From an uncultured Prevotellaceae bacterium (GTDB lineage: Bacteria > Bacteroidota > Bacteroidia > Bacteroidales > Bacteroidaceae), in contig CACYXD010000002.1 of NCBI GenBank assembly GCA_902778255.1, positions 1-64,000 on the forward strand: a stretch of 64,000 nt of DNA. The letters run 5' to 3'. Below are positions 45,404 to 54,367 of the stretch, in pieces. The notes beneath the pieces are model-generated. The model did not search any database. It was not told the origin of the DNA and saw only the letters and a list, made by a program, of their open reading frames with translations. Positions within the stretch are counted from its first letter, which is position 1; each line of letters opens with the position of its first letter. A program made the translations under genes and the position numbers.

Positions 45404-46156
45404 CTATTCCTCCGTAATCTTTACTACAATCACTGATACATTATCATAGCCACCAGCTTCCTCGGCAGCATCGCACAGCTTATCGGCATCGACACCATGG
45501 CGCAAGAGGTCGCGCACATGCGTATCGCCAATCATATCGGTCAGTCCGTCAGTACACAGCATATACACATCGCCTGGCTCGACATCGCCAGTAAGACTAT
45601 CGATGTCGAGGTAGGAATCGGTGCTGCCTCCGCCAATGCAGTTCACAATCTGGCTGGAATGGGTCGAAAGGCCCAGCGCGTTGCTAAGCGAATGGTCGGT
45701 GGTGAGCTGTTCAAGCAATCCGTCGCGCAAGCGGTAGAGACGGCTGTCGCCACAGTTGATCCAATAGTAGCGTCCTGAGAAATAGACCATCCCCACGAGC
45801 GTGGTGCCCATGCCCTGATAGACCTGATGCGACTTGCCCTTGGAGTCGATGAGCATACAGATGCTCTTCAGCCAGTCCTTCAACGCCTGTCGGAAAGGCT
45901 CGTCATCGAGCGTTGCCGGCAGGTCGCGGAAGAAGAAACGCAGGTTGGTCAACGTGTCGTTGCTGGCCACCTCGCCACAGTTGTGTCCTCCCATGCCGTC
46001 GGCCAATGCCAACATCAGGCGGTTATCGGGTTTTACCTCAAATTTCTCAGAAAACGACTCATTGCGCACAAGGACATCATCGACCAACGCCATGTCTTCG
46101 TTGTTGGTCCGCACACATCCTGTACGACTCGATGCTGATATTTGGAAATATGTCAT
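45404..46156 (-). CDS. PP2C-family Ser/Thr protein phosphatase (Stp type)
   Basis: This 250-residue cytoplasmic metal-dependent phosphatase has the expected boxes: TGCVRTNNEDM, DGMGGHNCGE (Asp53), NCGDSRLYRL, TDHSLSNAL, LCTDGLTDM and GGYDNVSVIVV. All metal-binding Asp residues appear present. It probably reverses phosphorylation by the kinase encoded at 50178. It lies 4 bp after the FHA gene in the same run. Confidence 0.93.
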   Translation of the reverse strand: MTYFQISASSRTGCVRTNNEDMALVDDVLVRNESFSEKFEVKPDNRLMLALADGMGGHNCGEVASNDTLTNLRFFFRDLPATLDDEPFRQALKDWLKSICMLIDSKGKSHQVYQGMGTTLVGMVYFSGRYYWINCGDSRLYRLRDGLLEQLTTDHSLSNALGLSTHSSQIVNCIGGGSTDSYLDIDSLTGDVEPGDVYMLCTDGLTDMIGDTHVRDLLRHGVDADKLCDAAEEAGGYDNVSVIVVKITEE

Positions 46157-46160
46157 AATG

Positions 46161-46799
46161 CTAGTTGATAATTACTTGAAGTACGATATTGGCAATGCTG
46201 ACGAGATCGCCGTTCTTGATAGACATCTCTACCTCGGGCTGCAGACGATGGTCGTTGAGCTTGGTGCCGTTGGACGAGCCCTTGTCGACGATGTTCCAGC
46301 CTGTGTCCTGCCTATACAGCAGTTGGGCATGAACGCCTGACACATAGCCCTGCTGACGGAAGAACTGCACGTAGGGGCCCTGTTTACGGCCTATCACGGC
46401 ACCATTGATGCCCATGATACGTATGCCCAGCGAATCGTTGAACAGCATCAGCTGGGGCATCGTGGCACCAGGCTGCATCACGCCACCCATCACGCCTCCG
46501 CGCGAACTCGTTGTGATGGCGCCGCGCGTACTTGTGGCCACACCGCCTCGTGAGCTCGTGGCAAAACTGCGTTGCGACACTTGCCGCACTGACACCGATG
46601 CCGAGACACTCATGTTGCCGCCATTTCCTGGACGGTCCAGGAAATCACTGGCAGAGAGCATCATGCTGCCGCATGACGTGCATCGGCGCCCCATCCCCAC
46701 TCGACCGCATCGCTCGCAGTAGAGCAACGCCTGGCCGCACTGATCGCAGAAATGGGAATTATCGTCAATCTCTTCTTTACAATTCGGACAAATTATCAT
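46161..46799 (-). CDS. Zinc-ribbon plus FHA domain protein
   Basis: This 212-residue protein starts with a double zinc ribbon (Cys4/7/18/21 and Cys28/31/40/43). A Ser/Thr/Arg/Gly linker with repeated TSSRGGV-like words follows (about residues 63-105), then an FHA domain (about 117-212). The phosphothreonine-reading residues are present: GRKQG (Arg138), SGVH (Ser154 and His157) and SSNGTKLN (Asn177). FHA domains bind phosphothreonine peptides, so the adjacent kinase's Thr-rich N-terminus is a likely ligand. Its start lies 34 bp after the AAA+ gene. Confidence 0.92.
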   Translation of the reverse strand: MIICPNCKEEIDDNSHFCDQCGQALLYCERCGRVGMGRRCTSCGSMMLSASDFLDRPGNGGNMSVSASVSVRQVSQRSFATSSRGGVATSTRGAITTSSRGGVMGGVMQPGATMPQLMLFNDSLGIRIMGINGAVIGRKQGPYVQFFRQQGYVSGVHAQLLYRQDTGWNIVDKGSSNGTKLNDHRLQPEVEMSIKNGDLVSIANIVLQVIIN

Positions 46800-46833
46800 T
46801 GTATTCTTACTCTAATCTTGTTCTACCCTAACC

Positions 46834-49800
46834 TCAACTTCTATCCTTGATATCCTCAGGCTCAATGAGCTGATAGGTCTCCTTGGTCACCTGATCGGCA
46901 GGCATATTGGAGACGCGGAGCGAGAGCTGCTGGACGGTCTCGTCAAACAGGTTGCGTATCTCACGGGCATTGCCGAAGGTGTCGTCTTTGTTTTCCAACA
47001 TCTGACAAATCACATCCAGAGCCTTGAACTCGGCACCTGGCGACAGGCGATACTGCTCTTTCTCGGCCATCTGCTTGTAGATAGCCAGCAGTTCCTCCTG
47101 GGTGTAGTCCTCGATATGGAGCTTATGGGTGAAGCGGCTTGCCAGTCCGGCATTCATCATCAGGAACTGCTCCATCTTGTCACGATAGCCAGCCACGATG
47201 ACGACGAACTTGCCTCGATCGTCTTCCATGCGCTTCATCAGCGTGTCGATAGCTTCCTTGCCATACTGGTCGTTCTGGTCGGAGAGCGTATAGGCCTCGT
47301 CAATAAAGAGGATGCCGCCCATGGCCTTGTCGCACATCGAGTTGACAATCTTGGGGGTCTCGCCCATATATTTTCCCACCAGCGTAGCTCGGCTGGCCTC
47401 GATGACCTTCGAGGTAGGCAGTATCTCCATAGCCTGGAGTATCTCGCCCATCTTGCGTGCAATGGTGGTCTTACCAGTACCAGGATTACCAGTCAGCACG
47501 AAGTTCATAGACATCTGCTGCACGTTGCCGGCTCCCATGGCGGCACGCTGTTTGATAAACATGCTCTGCACGGCCAGGCGGCGGATGGCGTTCTTGACGG
47601 CGCGCATACCAATGAACTGGTCGAGCTCGGCCAGCACCTCGTCGAGCGGACGGGCAGCGCTGCTCTCGGCCATTGGCAGGTCTTCTACCGTGATACGGTA
47701 CATATCTTCGAAAAGGAATCCGTCGGCCACATCGTCGCATACCTGCACATCGGGCTGACTCATCGCCTTCACCAGTCGCTCGCTCTGTCGCTCTACGGTC
47801 TGGTCGAAGATGCGGCGTGCCTCACGGGCATTGCCGAAGTTCTTGTCGCGACGGAGATACAGCTGTTCAAACTGGCGATGAACAGCAGCCTTGGTATCAT
47901 CGTCCATCTCGAATTTCTTCGACGTGGCCATATTGACAAATATCTGTGTCAGCTCGTCAGGCGTGTAGTCCTCGAAATGAATGGTCTGGGTGAAGCGGCT
48001 CTTGAGTCCTGGGTTGGAGTCGATAAAGTCGTGCATCTGGTCGGTATAGCCCGCCACGATACAGATAAACTTGCCACGATCGTCCTCCAGGCGCTTCAAG
48101 AGGGTGTCGATAGCCTCGTTGCCAAAGGCATCCTGATCGTTTGACTTCAGCGTATAGGCCTCGTCGATGAACAGCACGCCGCCCATGGCGGTATCGATGA
48201 GCTGATTGGTCTTGATGGCGGTCTGACCAGAGAAGCCTGCGACCAGCTTCGAGCGATCGGCCTCGATAAGTTGGCCTTTTGACAGGATGCCCAAGGTCTT
48301 GAACACATCTGCCATGATACGGGCCACGGTGGTCTTACCAGTACCAGGATTACCTGTAAACACATAGTGCTTGCCCTGGAAGGTGTCTGTCTCGCCACGC
48401 TTGATCTGCAGGGTGAGATAGGCAGCCAGACTGGTCACCTCTTTCTTCACAGACTCCAGGCCCACCATACCATCGAACTTCTTCAGGCACTCTGAGCAAT
48501 CGACGGCACGTGGCGCATCGTAAGGAATATCCTGCACCTCAATGGTCATGAGCTGTTCGTTGGACATCTGCGAGACATCGTCTTTCTGCAGTCGGCCTGC
48601 CTGACGCTTGCAGATCTCATCAAAGAGCTGTCGCATGGTGCGTCCGTTGGCAAAGTCCTTCTCACGCTGGTCGTACATCTCCTTGATTTTCTTGCGTGCC
48701 AGCTTTTCTGCCTCTGCTGAGAAGACATACTGTTTATCTTTCGCAAAGACCATCAGGATCTGATAGAGTTCATCGGGCGAATAGTCTTCGAGGTTGAGGA
48801 AATAGTTGAAACGGCTCCTGACACCAGGATTGATGCGGAACAGGTTGTCCATCTCCATACGGTAGCCGGCAGCAATGACCACAAACTTGTCGCGATCGTC
48901 CTCCATGCGCTTCATCAAGGTCTCCAAGGCCTGAGCGCCCTGGGCATCGCGGTCGCCCGCCTGACTGACAGGTGCCAGCGTGTAAGCCTCATCGACAAAG
49001 AGGATGCCGCCCATGGCCTTGTCGCACAACTCGTTGACCACCTTGGGGGTCTCGCCTTGATACTGCGACACCATCTTGGAGCGATCGACCTCGACCACAT
49101 GGCCAGAATCCAGATAGCCGATGGCTGCGAGTATCTCGCCCAGCTTGCGGGCAATGGTGGTCTTACCAGTACCAGGGTTACCCGTCAGCACGGTGTGCAT
49201 CGACATCTTCTGAGCCTCACCAAGTCCACGCTCGGCTCGCTGCATACTGTTCTGAACGGCATACGCCATCTCGCGCACAGCCTGCTTCACCTCGTTCATG
49301 CCGATAAACGTATCCATATCCTTGAGGATATCGTCGAGCGAGCGTTCTTCAGGCACGTAGCCTTTGATATCGTCGCGCTCAATGGTGGCATCCTTGCCAC
49401 CACGGCTGATAAACGAAGAGAAAATATCTTCAGCAGTCTTCATGGCCAGATGGGCATTGCCGAAGGTATCGTCCTTGATCTTGATCTGATATTTGAAATA
49501 GCGTGTCAGCTGTTTGTCAGCCTCTTCAGTAAATCCGTTGATGCCATACTTGTTGCGCAACTCGAGCTTCACCATGTCGCAGAGCTCCTGACAATTGGGC
49601 ACTGGCAATCGGAAGGTATATTTGAAGCGGTTCTTCACAGCGGGGTTGTTCTCAAGGAACTCCTCGAAGCCCTTGGGCAGACCAGCCAGTATGACGATAG
49701 GATTGCCATCCCATTTGTCCATCTCGACAAAGAGCTTGTCGAGCGGGTTCACCTGATTGGAGTATTTGTCTGGCAACAGTTTCTGTACATTATCAAAGAA

Positions 49801-50181
49801 GAGAATGCCGTCCTTGGCCTTCTTGATATTATCGTCCCACTGATCTACAAATCGCTGGTAGTCCACAGCATCCACCATTGTGAGCTTGGGTTTCTCAATG
49901 ATTTTCTGCTGGCAGAAATAGTCGCGAATGATTTCCGACAGCGCAGTCTTGCCAGTACCTGTCTCACCCATGATGATGCTGTTGATTGACAGGCGTATGC
50001 TACCGATGTCCTTACGTGTGCGCAGATAGGCATACGTATCTACAATGGTTTTCAGCTGCGCTTTCACATCGTCAAGTCCCACGAGTTTGTCAAGCACGTG
50101 CTGCGACACCAATGGCTGTCCGCACCACTTGCAGAACTTGGCTATGCTTCGGTTTTCCTTATGACAGTGTTCACAATTCAT
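46834..50181 (-). CDS. Protein with four tandem AAA+ modules (CbbX/SpoVK type) and N-terminal zinc ribbon
   Basis: This 1115-residue cytoplasmic protein starts with a zinc ribbon (CEHC and CKWC, residues 3-20). Four AAA+ modules follow, with Walker A motifs at about residues 72-79, 334-341, 610-617 and 898-905. Modules 2-4 have GNPGTGKTT, Walker B FVDEAY or FIDEAY and sensor/arginine motifs as in CbbX. Module 1 is divergent: GETGTGKT, and Walker B reads FFDN rather than DE, so it may bind but not hydrolyse ATP. CbbX and SpoVK have one such module, making four unusual. Remodelling of protein complexes is inferred. It overlaps the kinase gene by 4 bp. Confidence 0.9.
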   Translation of the reverse strand: MNCEHCHKENRSIAKFCKWCGQPLVSQHVLDKLVGLDDVKAQLKTIVDTYAYLRTRKDIGSIRLSINSIIMGETGTGKTALSEIIRDYFCQQKIIEKPKLTMVDAVDYQRFVDQWDDNIKKAKDGILFFDNVQKLLPDKYSNQVNPLDKLFVEMDKWDGNPIVILAGLPKGFEEFLENNPAVKNRFKYTFRLPVPNCQELCDMVKLELRNKYGINGFTEEADKQLTRYFKYQIKIKDDTFGNAHLAMKTAEDIFSSFISRGGKDATIERDDIKGYVPEERSLDDILKDMDTFIGMNEVKQAVREMAYAVQNSMQRAERGLGEAQKMSMHTVLTGNPGTGKTTIARKLGEILAAIGYLDSGHVVEVDRSKMVSQYQGETPKVVNELCDKAMGGILFVDEAYTLAPVSQAGDRDAQGAQALETLMKRMEDDRDKFVVIAAGYRMEMDNLFRINPGVRSRFNYFLNLEDYSPDELYQILMVFAKDKQYVFSAEAEKLARKKIKEMYDQREKDFANGRTMRQLFDEICKRQAGRLQKDDVSQMSNEQLMTIEVQDIPYDAPRAVDCSECLKKFDGMVGLESVKKEVTSLAAYLTLQIKRGETDTFQGKHYVFTGNPGTGKTTVARIMADVFKTLGILSKGQLIEADRSKLVAGFSGQTAIKTNQLIDTAMGGVLFIDEAYTLKSNDQDAFGNEAIDTLLKRLEDDRGKFICIVAGYTDQMHDFIDSNPGLKSRFTQTIHFEDYTPDELTQIFVNMATSKKFEMDDDTKAAVHRQFEQLYLRRDKNFGNAREARRIFDQTVERQSERLVKAMSQPDVQVCDDVADGFLFEDMYRITVEDLPMAESSAARPLDEVLAELDQFIGMRAVKNAIRRLAVQSMFIKQRAAMGAGNVQQMSMNFVLTGNPGTGKTTIARKMGEILQAMEILPTSKVIEASRATLVGKYMGETPKIVNSMCDKAMGGILFIDEAYTLSDQNDQYGKEAIDTLMKRMEDDRGKFVVIVAGYRDKMEQFLMMNAGLASRFTHKLHIEDYTQEELLAIYKQMAEKEQYRLSPGAEFKALDVICQMLENKDDTFGNAREIRNLFDETVQQLSLRVSNMPADQVTKETYQLIEPEDIKDRS

Positions 50182-53100
50182 TTGACGGATTCTTGTTGGG
50201 GTTTTGTAGTTTGATGCTTCCAGCCTATAAGCTTAGGACTGAACAGGCAAAGTTCACCAATCATCACAATGGTGAGCAGCGACCACATGATATAATGGAT
50301 CACCGACTCGCCAGAGAGTGAGTGTATGTGGTCATCTACCTCGTCGAGCACACTGAAGTGAGAAGATTTGTAGCGTGATGACTTGGTCTTGAAGGTATAG
50401 TAGAGTGGCTCCAGCAAGGTTGACTTGATGTCTTCCTTCTTGAGTGCGTCGTTAATGAACTTGGTATCGGTCTTATGCTCACGGCTCAGGTCAGTGTACC
50501 AGGCTATCAGGATATAGACTGCCGTGAGAAGCAGCACCACAAGATGGAAGATTGCCGGCACATGGGTATCGACCGTCTTCAGGATGAAATAGGTAATGAA
50601 AGCCGACAGCAATCCCAAACTGCCAAAGAGCATCGACACCAGTGTGCCGTAGCCTCTGAAGTAGGCTCGCACAGCAATGATAAGTCCCGTCATACCACCA
50701 AGGGGATAGATGATGGTGGTCAGATGGTGCTTGAAGATATAGCTACGATCGTCGAGGCCAAGGATGAGCACCAGCAGCACCCACAGTCCACAGAGTCCGT
50801 AGAAGCCGAACTTGAAGAACATATCCTTATAGCGTGCCGAGAGCCATTCGTCGCGTACTTCCCTGACGCGGCTCTTGGTTTCCTCGATAGCCTTGCTGAA
50901 ACGTCGGAAGTAGAGGTTCTGAGGATCCAGTTCGCCCAGTTTCAGCACCCATTGCTCCAGTTCGCGCTCATAGCTATACTCCTCTTCAAACTGCTGATTA
51001 GGATCTTCATGATAGAATACCGACATCCACTGCATGAAGCCGCCGTTGCGCATCTCTGTCTTTATCTGCGGATGTTTCTTGCTGTCCACATCGCGTCCAT
51101 CTGCCAGCGACACACCGTTTGGCAGGAAATAGACGGGCTTTGCGCCGAGTATGCGGCAGAAGCGGTAGAGAGCCGTGCGCAGATCGTAGGCACTGAGTCT
51201 TTCTCTGTTCTCCTCTGAGTTCAGGTCAAAGCAGGCATCAGCCTCCGACAGAAGTCGCAACCAGCCTTGCTGTTTGGCATAGAAATGGAAGCGCTCGTCA
51301 GGATCAACATACTCTTTTGCTATGGCCAGCAGTTCCTCTGTGTTGGCATGTTGTGCCTGCACCAAATCATAAGCCAGCAGCGTACCTATCTTTTCAGGCG
51401 AGTTGGCCTCGCGCAGGTCGTAGGGAATGTCAGAAGCCAGTCGATACAGCACTTTATAGGCCAGCGTTCTGGAATATTCCGCATCAAAGGTCAACTGCTT
51501 CACTGCCTCGCAAACGCCCATATCGGCATGGGAATAAAGCCACGAGAGCAGTCGTCCGTCGCACAAGGCGCGCCAATCTTCCTCTCTCACCTTCTCATAG
51601 CCGAAGTCATGTACTATCTCAGTGATTGACGATGAGGGCAGATGGGTGAGGAAAGGTATGCTGGGATCCAACTCATAGACCATGCGGAACACGCTGATCT
51701 TTCCATCCACATCAGGTTGGAAGTACGAGCGCATTCGCGTCACGTCACCCATGTCCTTCGACTCCAGCCACAGGAACAGGGCGTCGTTGGGATTGAGCAG
51801 CAACAGGGCATATTTCTCCTGGTTCGAGAGCAACGTCAGCACAATGCTTGTTGCATCCTCGCACTCACGTCCGTTGACATCGATGTACTTGATGGTGGGA
51901 TCCATCGCGAAGCACGAGGCAATATAGCCCGCCTTCTGATCTGTAGGATACCTGTTGGTCAGAATATCCTTCACCACAGTAGCCAGCTTCACATTGCCGC
52001 TCGACTCCAGCCACTGCACGATGCGTCCGCTATACAGGTAGTTGGTAGCCAGCTGCTCGTTATCGATGAGCAGTGGCACCAGTTCCTTCACATTCTCAGC
52101 AATCAGGTTACGCTCAGGGTCAACGACGAAGCTCTTGTAGCGCAGGAATGGTGATGAGATATCTACAGCCACATCCTCGCCCTTGAACCATCGCTCTACC
52201 TCGTCGTATCCCCATCGGGTCTGCTGGTTCACTGATGTCAGACCCTGCACAATACGCTTCACGGGGTCTGGCAGCTCATTGAGTCGCGGCAGTCGGCCCT
52301 CGTTTTTCTGCTTCATCATGGCACGCTCGTTCGAGCTCATAGGACTCTCGCCCAGCCATAATGTGAAGAGTGTCATACCCAACGAGTAGAAGTCGGCGGC
52401 AAAGGTAATCTCCACCACGCCGTCAATCACGTCGGTGTACATCTCAGGGGCAGCGTAGATGGGGGTACGTGCCTGAGTGGTGCGGAACGACTTTCCTTCT
52501 GTCTCCTGAATAGATGAGATACCAAAGTCGCCCAACACCAGTTCCTGCTGTGCCTCATCACGGAAGAAGTAGTTCGTGGGCTTCACGTCTTTATGCAGCA
52601 GGTGGTTCTTATGACAGTAAGCCAATGCAGCAGCAGCCTGTAGGGCCAAACGGCGAAAGCGGTTGAAGTCGCCGTTGAGCTTCACGTCTTTCAACGTGCC
52701 TCCCCTCAGATACTCCATCAGCTCATAGTAGCGGTTCTTGCCCTCCTTGTAAGTACGGCCGTAGTCCATCAGATCTACAATCATCTCAAACTGGAACGAG
52801 CGCACCAGCTGCAGCAGCTTCTTATTGATGTCGAAATTGGGATAGTAGAGCTTCAGTACATACTGCTTTCCATCACGCTCTACCAAGTATATCTGCGCCT
52901 CACCCGAGTTGTCACTCAGGCAGCTCACCTCTTTATAGTCAATGCCTTTCAGATTGAACACATTGGTTGACGAAGCATTGGCATTGGCTGCCGACGAAGC
53001 AGCACCGCCAGGACGCATGGTACGCTCCATCGAGTTCTTGTTAGACGAGCCACCTACCAGCGTAGCATCAGACATTCCTACCAGCGTAGCATCAGACATA

Positions 53101-53321
53101 CCCACCAACGTGGCGTCAGACATACCTATCAGGGTGGCATCAGACATACCCATCAAGGTGGCATCGTCATTCGGCTGGGGCGCTGTATTCAGCACCACCG
53201 TCTTGTCATCCCCGTCCATCTGTGACTCACGTGCCAGCACCACCGTCTTGTCAGAGGCATCGGCTGACATATCGTCAGGCTCTACATAAACATTCGTTTT
53301 TTCCAGGTTATCGTCTGCCAT
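50178..53321 (-). CDS. Membrane Ser/Thr protein kinase with Thr-repeat N-terminus
   Basis: This 1047-residue protein has three parts. Residues 1-106 are disordered and Thr-rich, with two DKTVVL words and five 8-residue copies of the DATLVGMS type (residues 52-90). Residues about 130-390 are a Hanks-type kinase with the ATP-binding Lys157, catalytic HKDVKPTN (Asp245, Asn250) and DFG (265-267), all intact; the glycine loop is weak. Residues about 390-810 are of unknown fold. About five membrane helices lie at the C-terminus. The kinase is cytoplasmic by this layout. It starts 2 bp after the zinc-ribbon gene and overlaps the AAA+ gene. Confidence 0.9.
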   Translation of the reverse strand: MADDNLEKTNVYVEPDDMSADASDKTVVLARESQMDGDDKTVVLNTAPQPNDDATLMGMSDATLIGMSDATLVGMSDATLVGMSDATLVGGSSNKNSMERTMRPGGAASSAANANASSTNVFNLKGIDYKEVSCLSDNSGEAQIYLVERDGKQYVLKLYYPNFDINKKLLQLVRSFQFEMIVDLMDYGRTYKEGKNRYYELMEYLRGGTLKDVKLNGDFNRFRRLALQAAAALAYCHKNHLLHKDVKPTNYFFRDEAQQELVLGDFGISSIQETEGKSFRTTQARTPIYAAPEMYTDVIDGVVEITFAADFYSLGMTLFTLWLGESPMSSNERAMMKQKNEGRLPRLNELPDPVKRIVQGLTSVNQQTRWGYDEVERWFKGEDVAVDISSPFLRYKSFVVDPERNLIAENVKELVPLLIDNEQLATNYLYSGRIVQWLESSGNVKLATVVKDILTNRYPTDQKAGYIASCFAMDPTIKYIDVNGRECEDATSIVLTLLSNQEKYALLLLNPNDALFLWLESKDMGDVTRMRSYFQPDVDGKISVFRMVYELDPSIPFLTHLPSSSITEIVHDFGYEKVREEDWRALCDGRLLSWLYSHADMGVCEAVKQLTFDAEYSRTLAYKVLYRLASDIPYDLREANSPEKIGTLLAYDLVQAQHANTEELLAIAKEYVDPDERFHFYAKQQGWLRLLSEADACFDLNSEENRERLSAYDLRTALYRFCRILGAKPVYFLPNGVSLADGRDVDSKKHPQIKTEMRNGGFMQWMSVFYHEDPNQQFEEEYSYERELEQWVLKLGELDPQNLYFRRFSKAIEETKSRVREVRDEWLSARYKDMFFKFGFYGLCGLWVLLVLILGLDDRSYIFKHHLTTIIYPLGGMTGLIIAVRAYFRGYGTLVSMLFGSLGLLSAFITYFILKTVDTHVPAIFHLVVLLLTAVYILIAWYTDLSREHKTDTKFINDALKKEDIKSTLLEPLYYTFKTKSSRYKSSHFSVLDEVDDHIHSLSGESVIHYIMWSLLTIVMIGELCLFSPKLIGWKHQTTKPQQESVK
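53052..53168. repeat. 24-bp coding repeats in the kinase gene
   Basis: Five tandem 24-bp units encode the DATLVGMS-type octapeptides near the kinase N-terminus. The units are nearly identical in protein but vary at third codon positions, which points to selection on the peptide rather than recent DNA duplication alone. Confidence 0.8.
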
Positions 53322-53323
53322 CT

Positions 53324-54235
53324 CTATTTATCGTCCTTTATCTCTTGTTTAGAATTATGTCCCAGTATCACCCATTTTCCGCCCATCTGTGGCTTAGCGC
53401 ATCCACAAGGGCTGGAGTGCAATGCCTGTTTGTAGTTACACACCCACGCCAATCTTACGCCAGAGGGTTTCTGGGCCATTGCATAGTTTCTGACACGTGC
53501 CGGCGATGGATCTTCAGGTATAGCCAAGCGGTTGAGCAGTTCGGCTATCTGGTCCAACTTACGGCTCTTGCTCTCGTCCAGTTCCTCCTTGGTCACGCGC
53601 TTGCGCTTGGGTGTCGGCACCACTTCAATGGTCTTTCCCGTATCCTCGGCCAACAGGGTGAGCACACGCTTGCGCAATTCCTGCAGCTCGTCGTCACGCT
53701 CCTTGTCCTGTACGGTCTCGTATGGCAGCTGCATCTGCAACTCGTCATACTCCTGCGTCAATGCTACCAGCGTCTTGTACTCAGGCATCTGACGCACCTG
53801 CTCCAAGGTCTCACGAGCCTGATCAGTCAAAGGACGTCCGCACTGCTTGCAGAACGAGAAATCGTTCAACGTATGACAGGCAGGACATACGATGCCGCCT
53901 CTGGGCTGTCCGCACTCTGGACAATAGGCATCCTGATCGCTGAAACTGGCTCCGCAAAACGAGCATACATCAGTACGTATATAATGATGGCAAGCCTCGC
54001 AGAAGTCTGCATCAGGATCGATCTCACTACCACAATTGGGACACACGCCTGTATGGAGGAAGGCACCACACAATGCACAGTAGTCGGCATCTGGCTCATT
54101 CACCGTGCCGCACTTAGGACAAGTCACACCTCCCGCCATGTTCTGCGCCTGTTGCGCATACATGTTATTATCGCTTTGCAGGCTCTTTTCGCGCAGCCTT
54201 TGTTGCTCTTGATTTAGAAATTGATCGTCAGCCAT
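53324..54235 (-). CDS. Protein with four zinc ribbons
   Basis: This 303-residue protein is taken from MADDQFLNQEQQRL (54235), because the promoter at 54258-54290 excludes the longer frame. Residues about 35-140 hold eight CxxC pairs (CPKC, CALC, CPNC, CEAC, CSFC, CPEC, CPAC, CKQC), which would make four zinc ribbons. A helical, charged segment follows (about 150-240), then a short C-terminus with CGC. No catalytic motif is seen. As first gene of the signalling run it may be a scaffold for the kinase and ATPase, since three later gene products also carry zinc ribbons. Confidence 0.82.
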   Translation of the reverse strand: MADDQFLNQEQQRLREKSLQSDNNMYAQQAQNMAGGVTCPKCGTVNEPDADYCALCGAFLHTGVCPNCGSEIDPDADFCEACHHYIRTDVCSFCGASFSDQDAYCPECGQPRGGIVCPACHTLNDFSFCKQCGRPLTDQARETLEQVRQMPEYKTLVALTQEYDELQMQLPYETVQDKERDDELQELRKRVLTLLAEDTGKTIEVVPTPKRKRVTKEELDESKSRKLDQIAELLNRLAIPEDPSPARVRNYAMAQKPSGVRLAWVCNYKQALHSSPCGCAKPQMGGKWVILGHNSKQEIKDDK

Positions 54236-54257
54236 TCTAAGATTCATTAAATTTGCT

Positions 54258-54290
54258 GCAAAGATAGCGAATCTTTGGGATTCTGACAAA
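54258..54290 (-). promoter_or_regulatory. Promoter of the kinase/AAA+/FHA run
   Basis: On the minus strand TTTG (54287-54290) and TATCTTTGC (54258-54266) are exactly 20 bp apart, 22 bp before the ATG at 54235. No other good promoter was found in the run down to 41677, so it may drive all eight genes. Confidence 0.82.
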
Positions 54291-54343
54291 TAAATAGGGG
54301 AAAATATGCTGTGGGAATTGTCGGTGATTCAAAAAAAATGAGT

Positions 54344-54352
54344 ATCTTTGCG
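54344..54352 (+). promoter_or_regulatory. Promoter of the MATE gene (-7 element)
   Basis: TATCTTTGC lies 15 bp before the ATG at 54368. A TTG sits 22 bp upstream of it. Earlier in-frame ATGs fall before the expected transcript start. Confidence 0.62.
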
Positions 54353-54367
54353 GACAGAAACGAGGCT

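Noticed and set aside
45404..54235. TerY-P, T6SS or T7SS locus
   Set aside because: No vWA/TerY, Tss/Hcp or Ecc/Esx genes are found in or near the run; only the shared kinase, FHA, PP2C and CbbX-like parts match.
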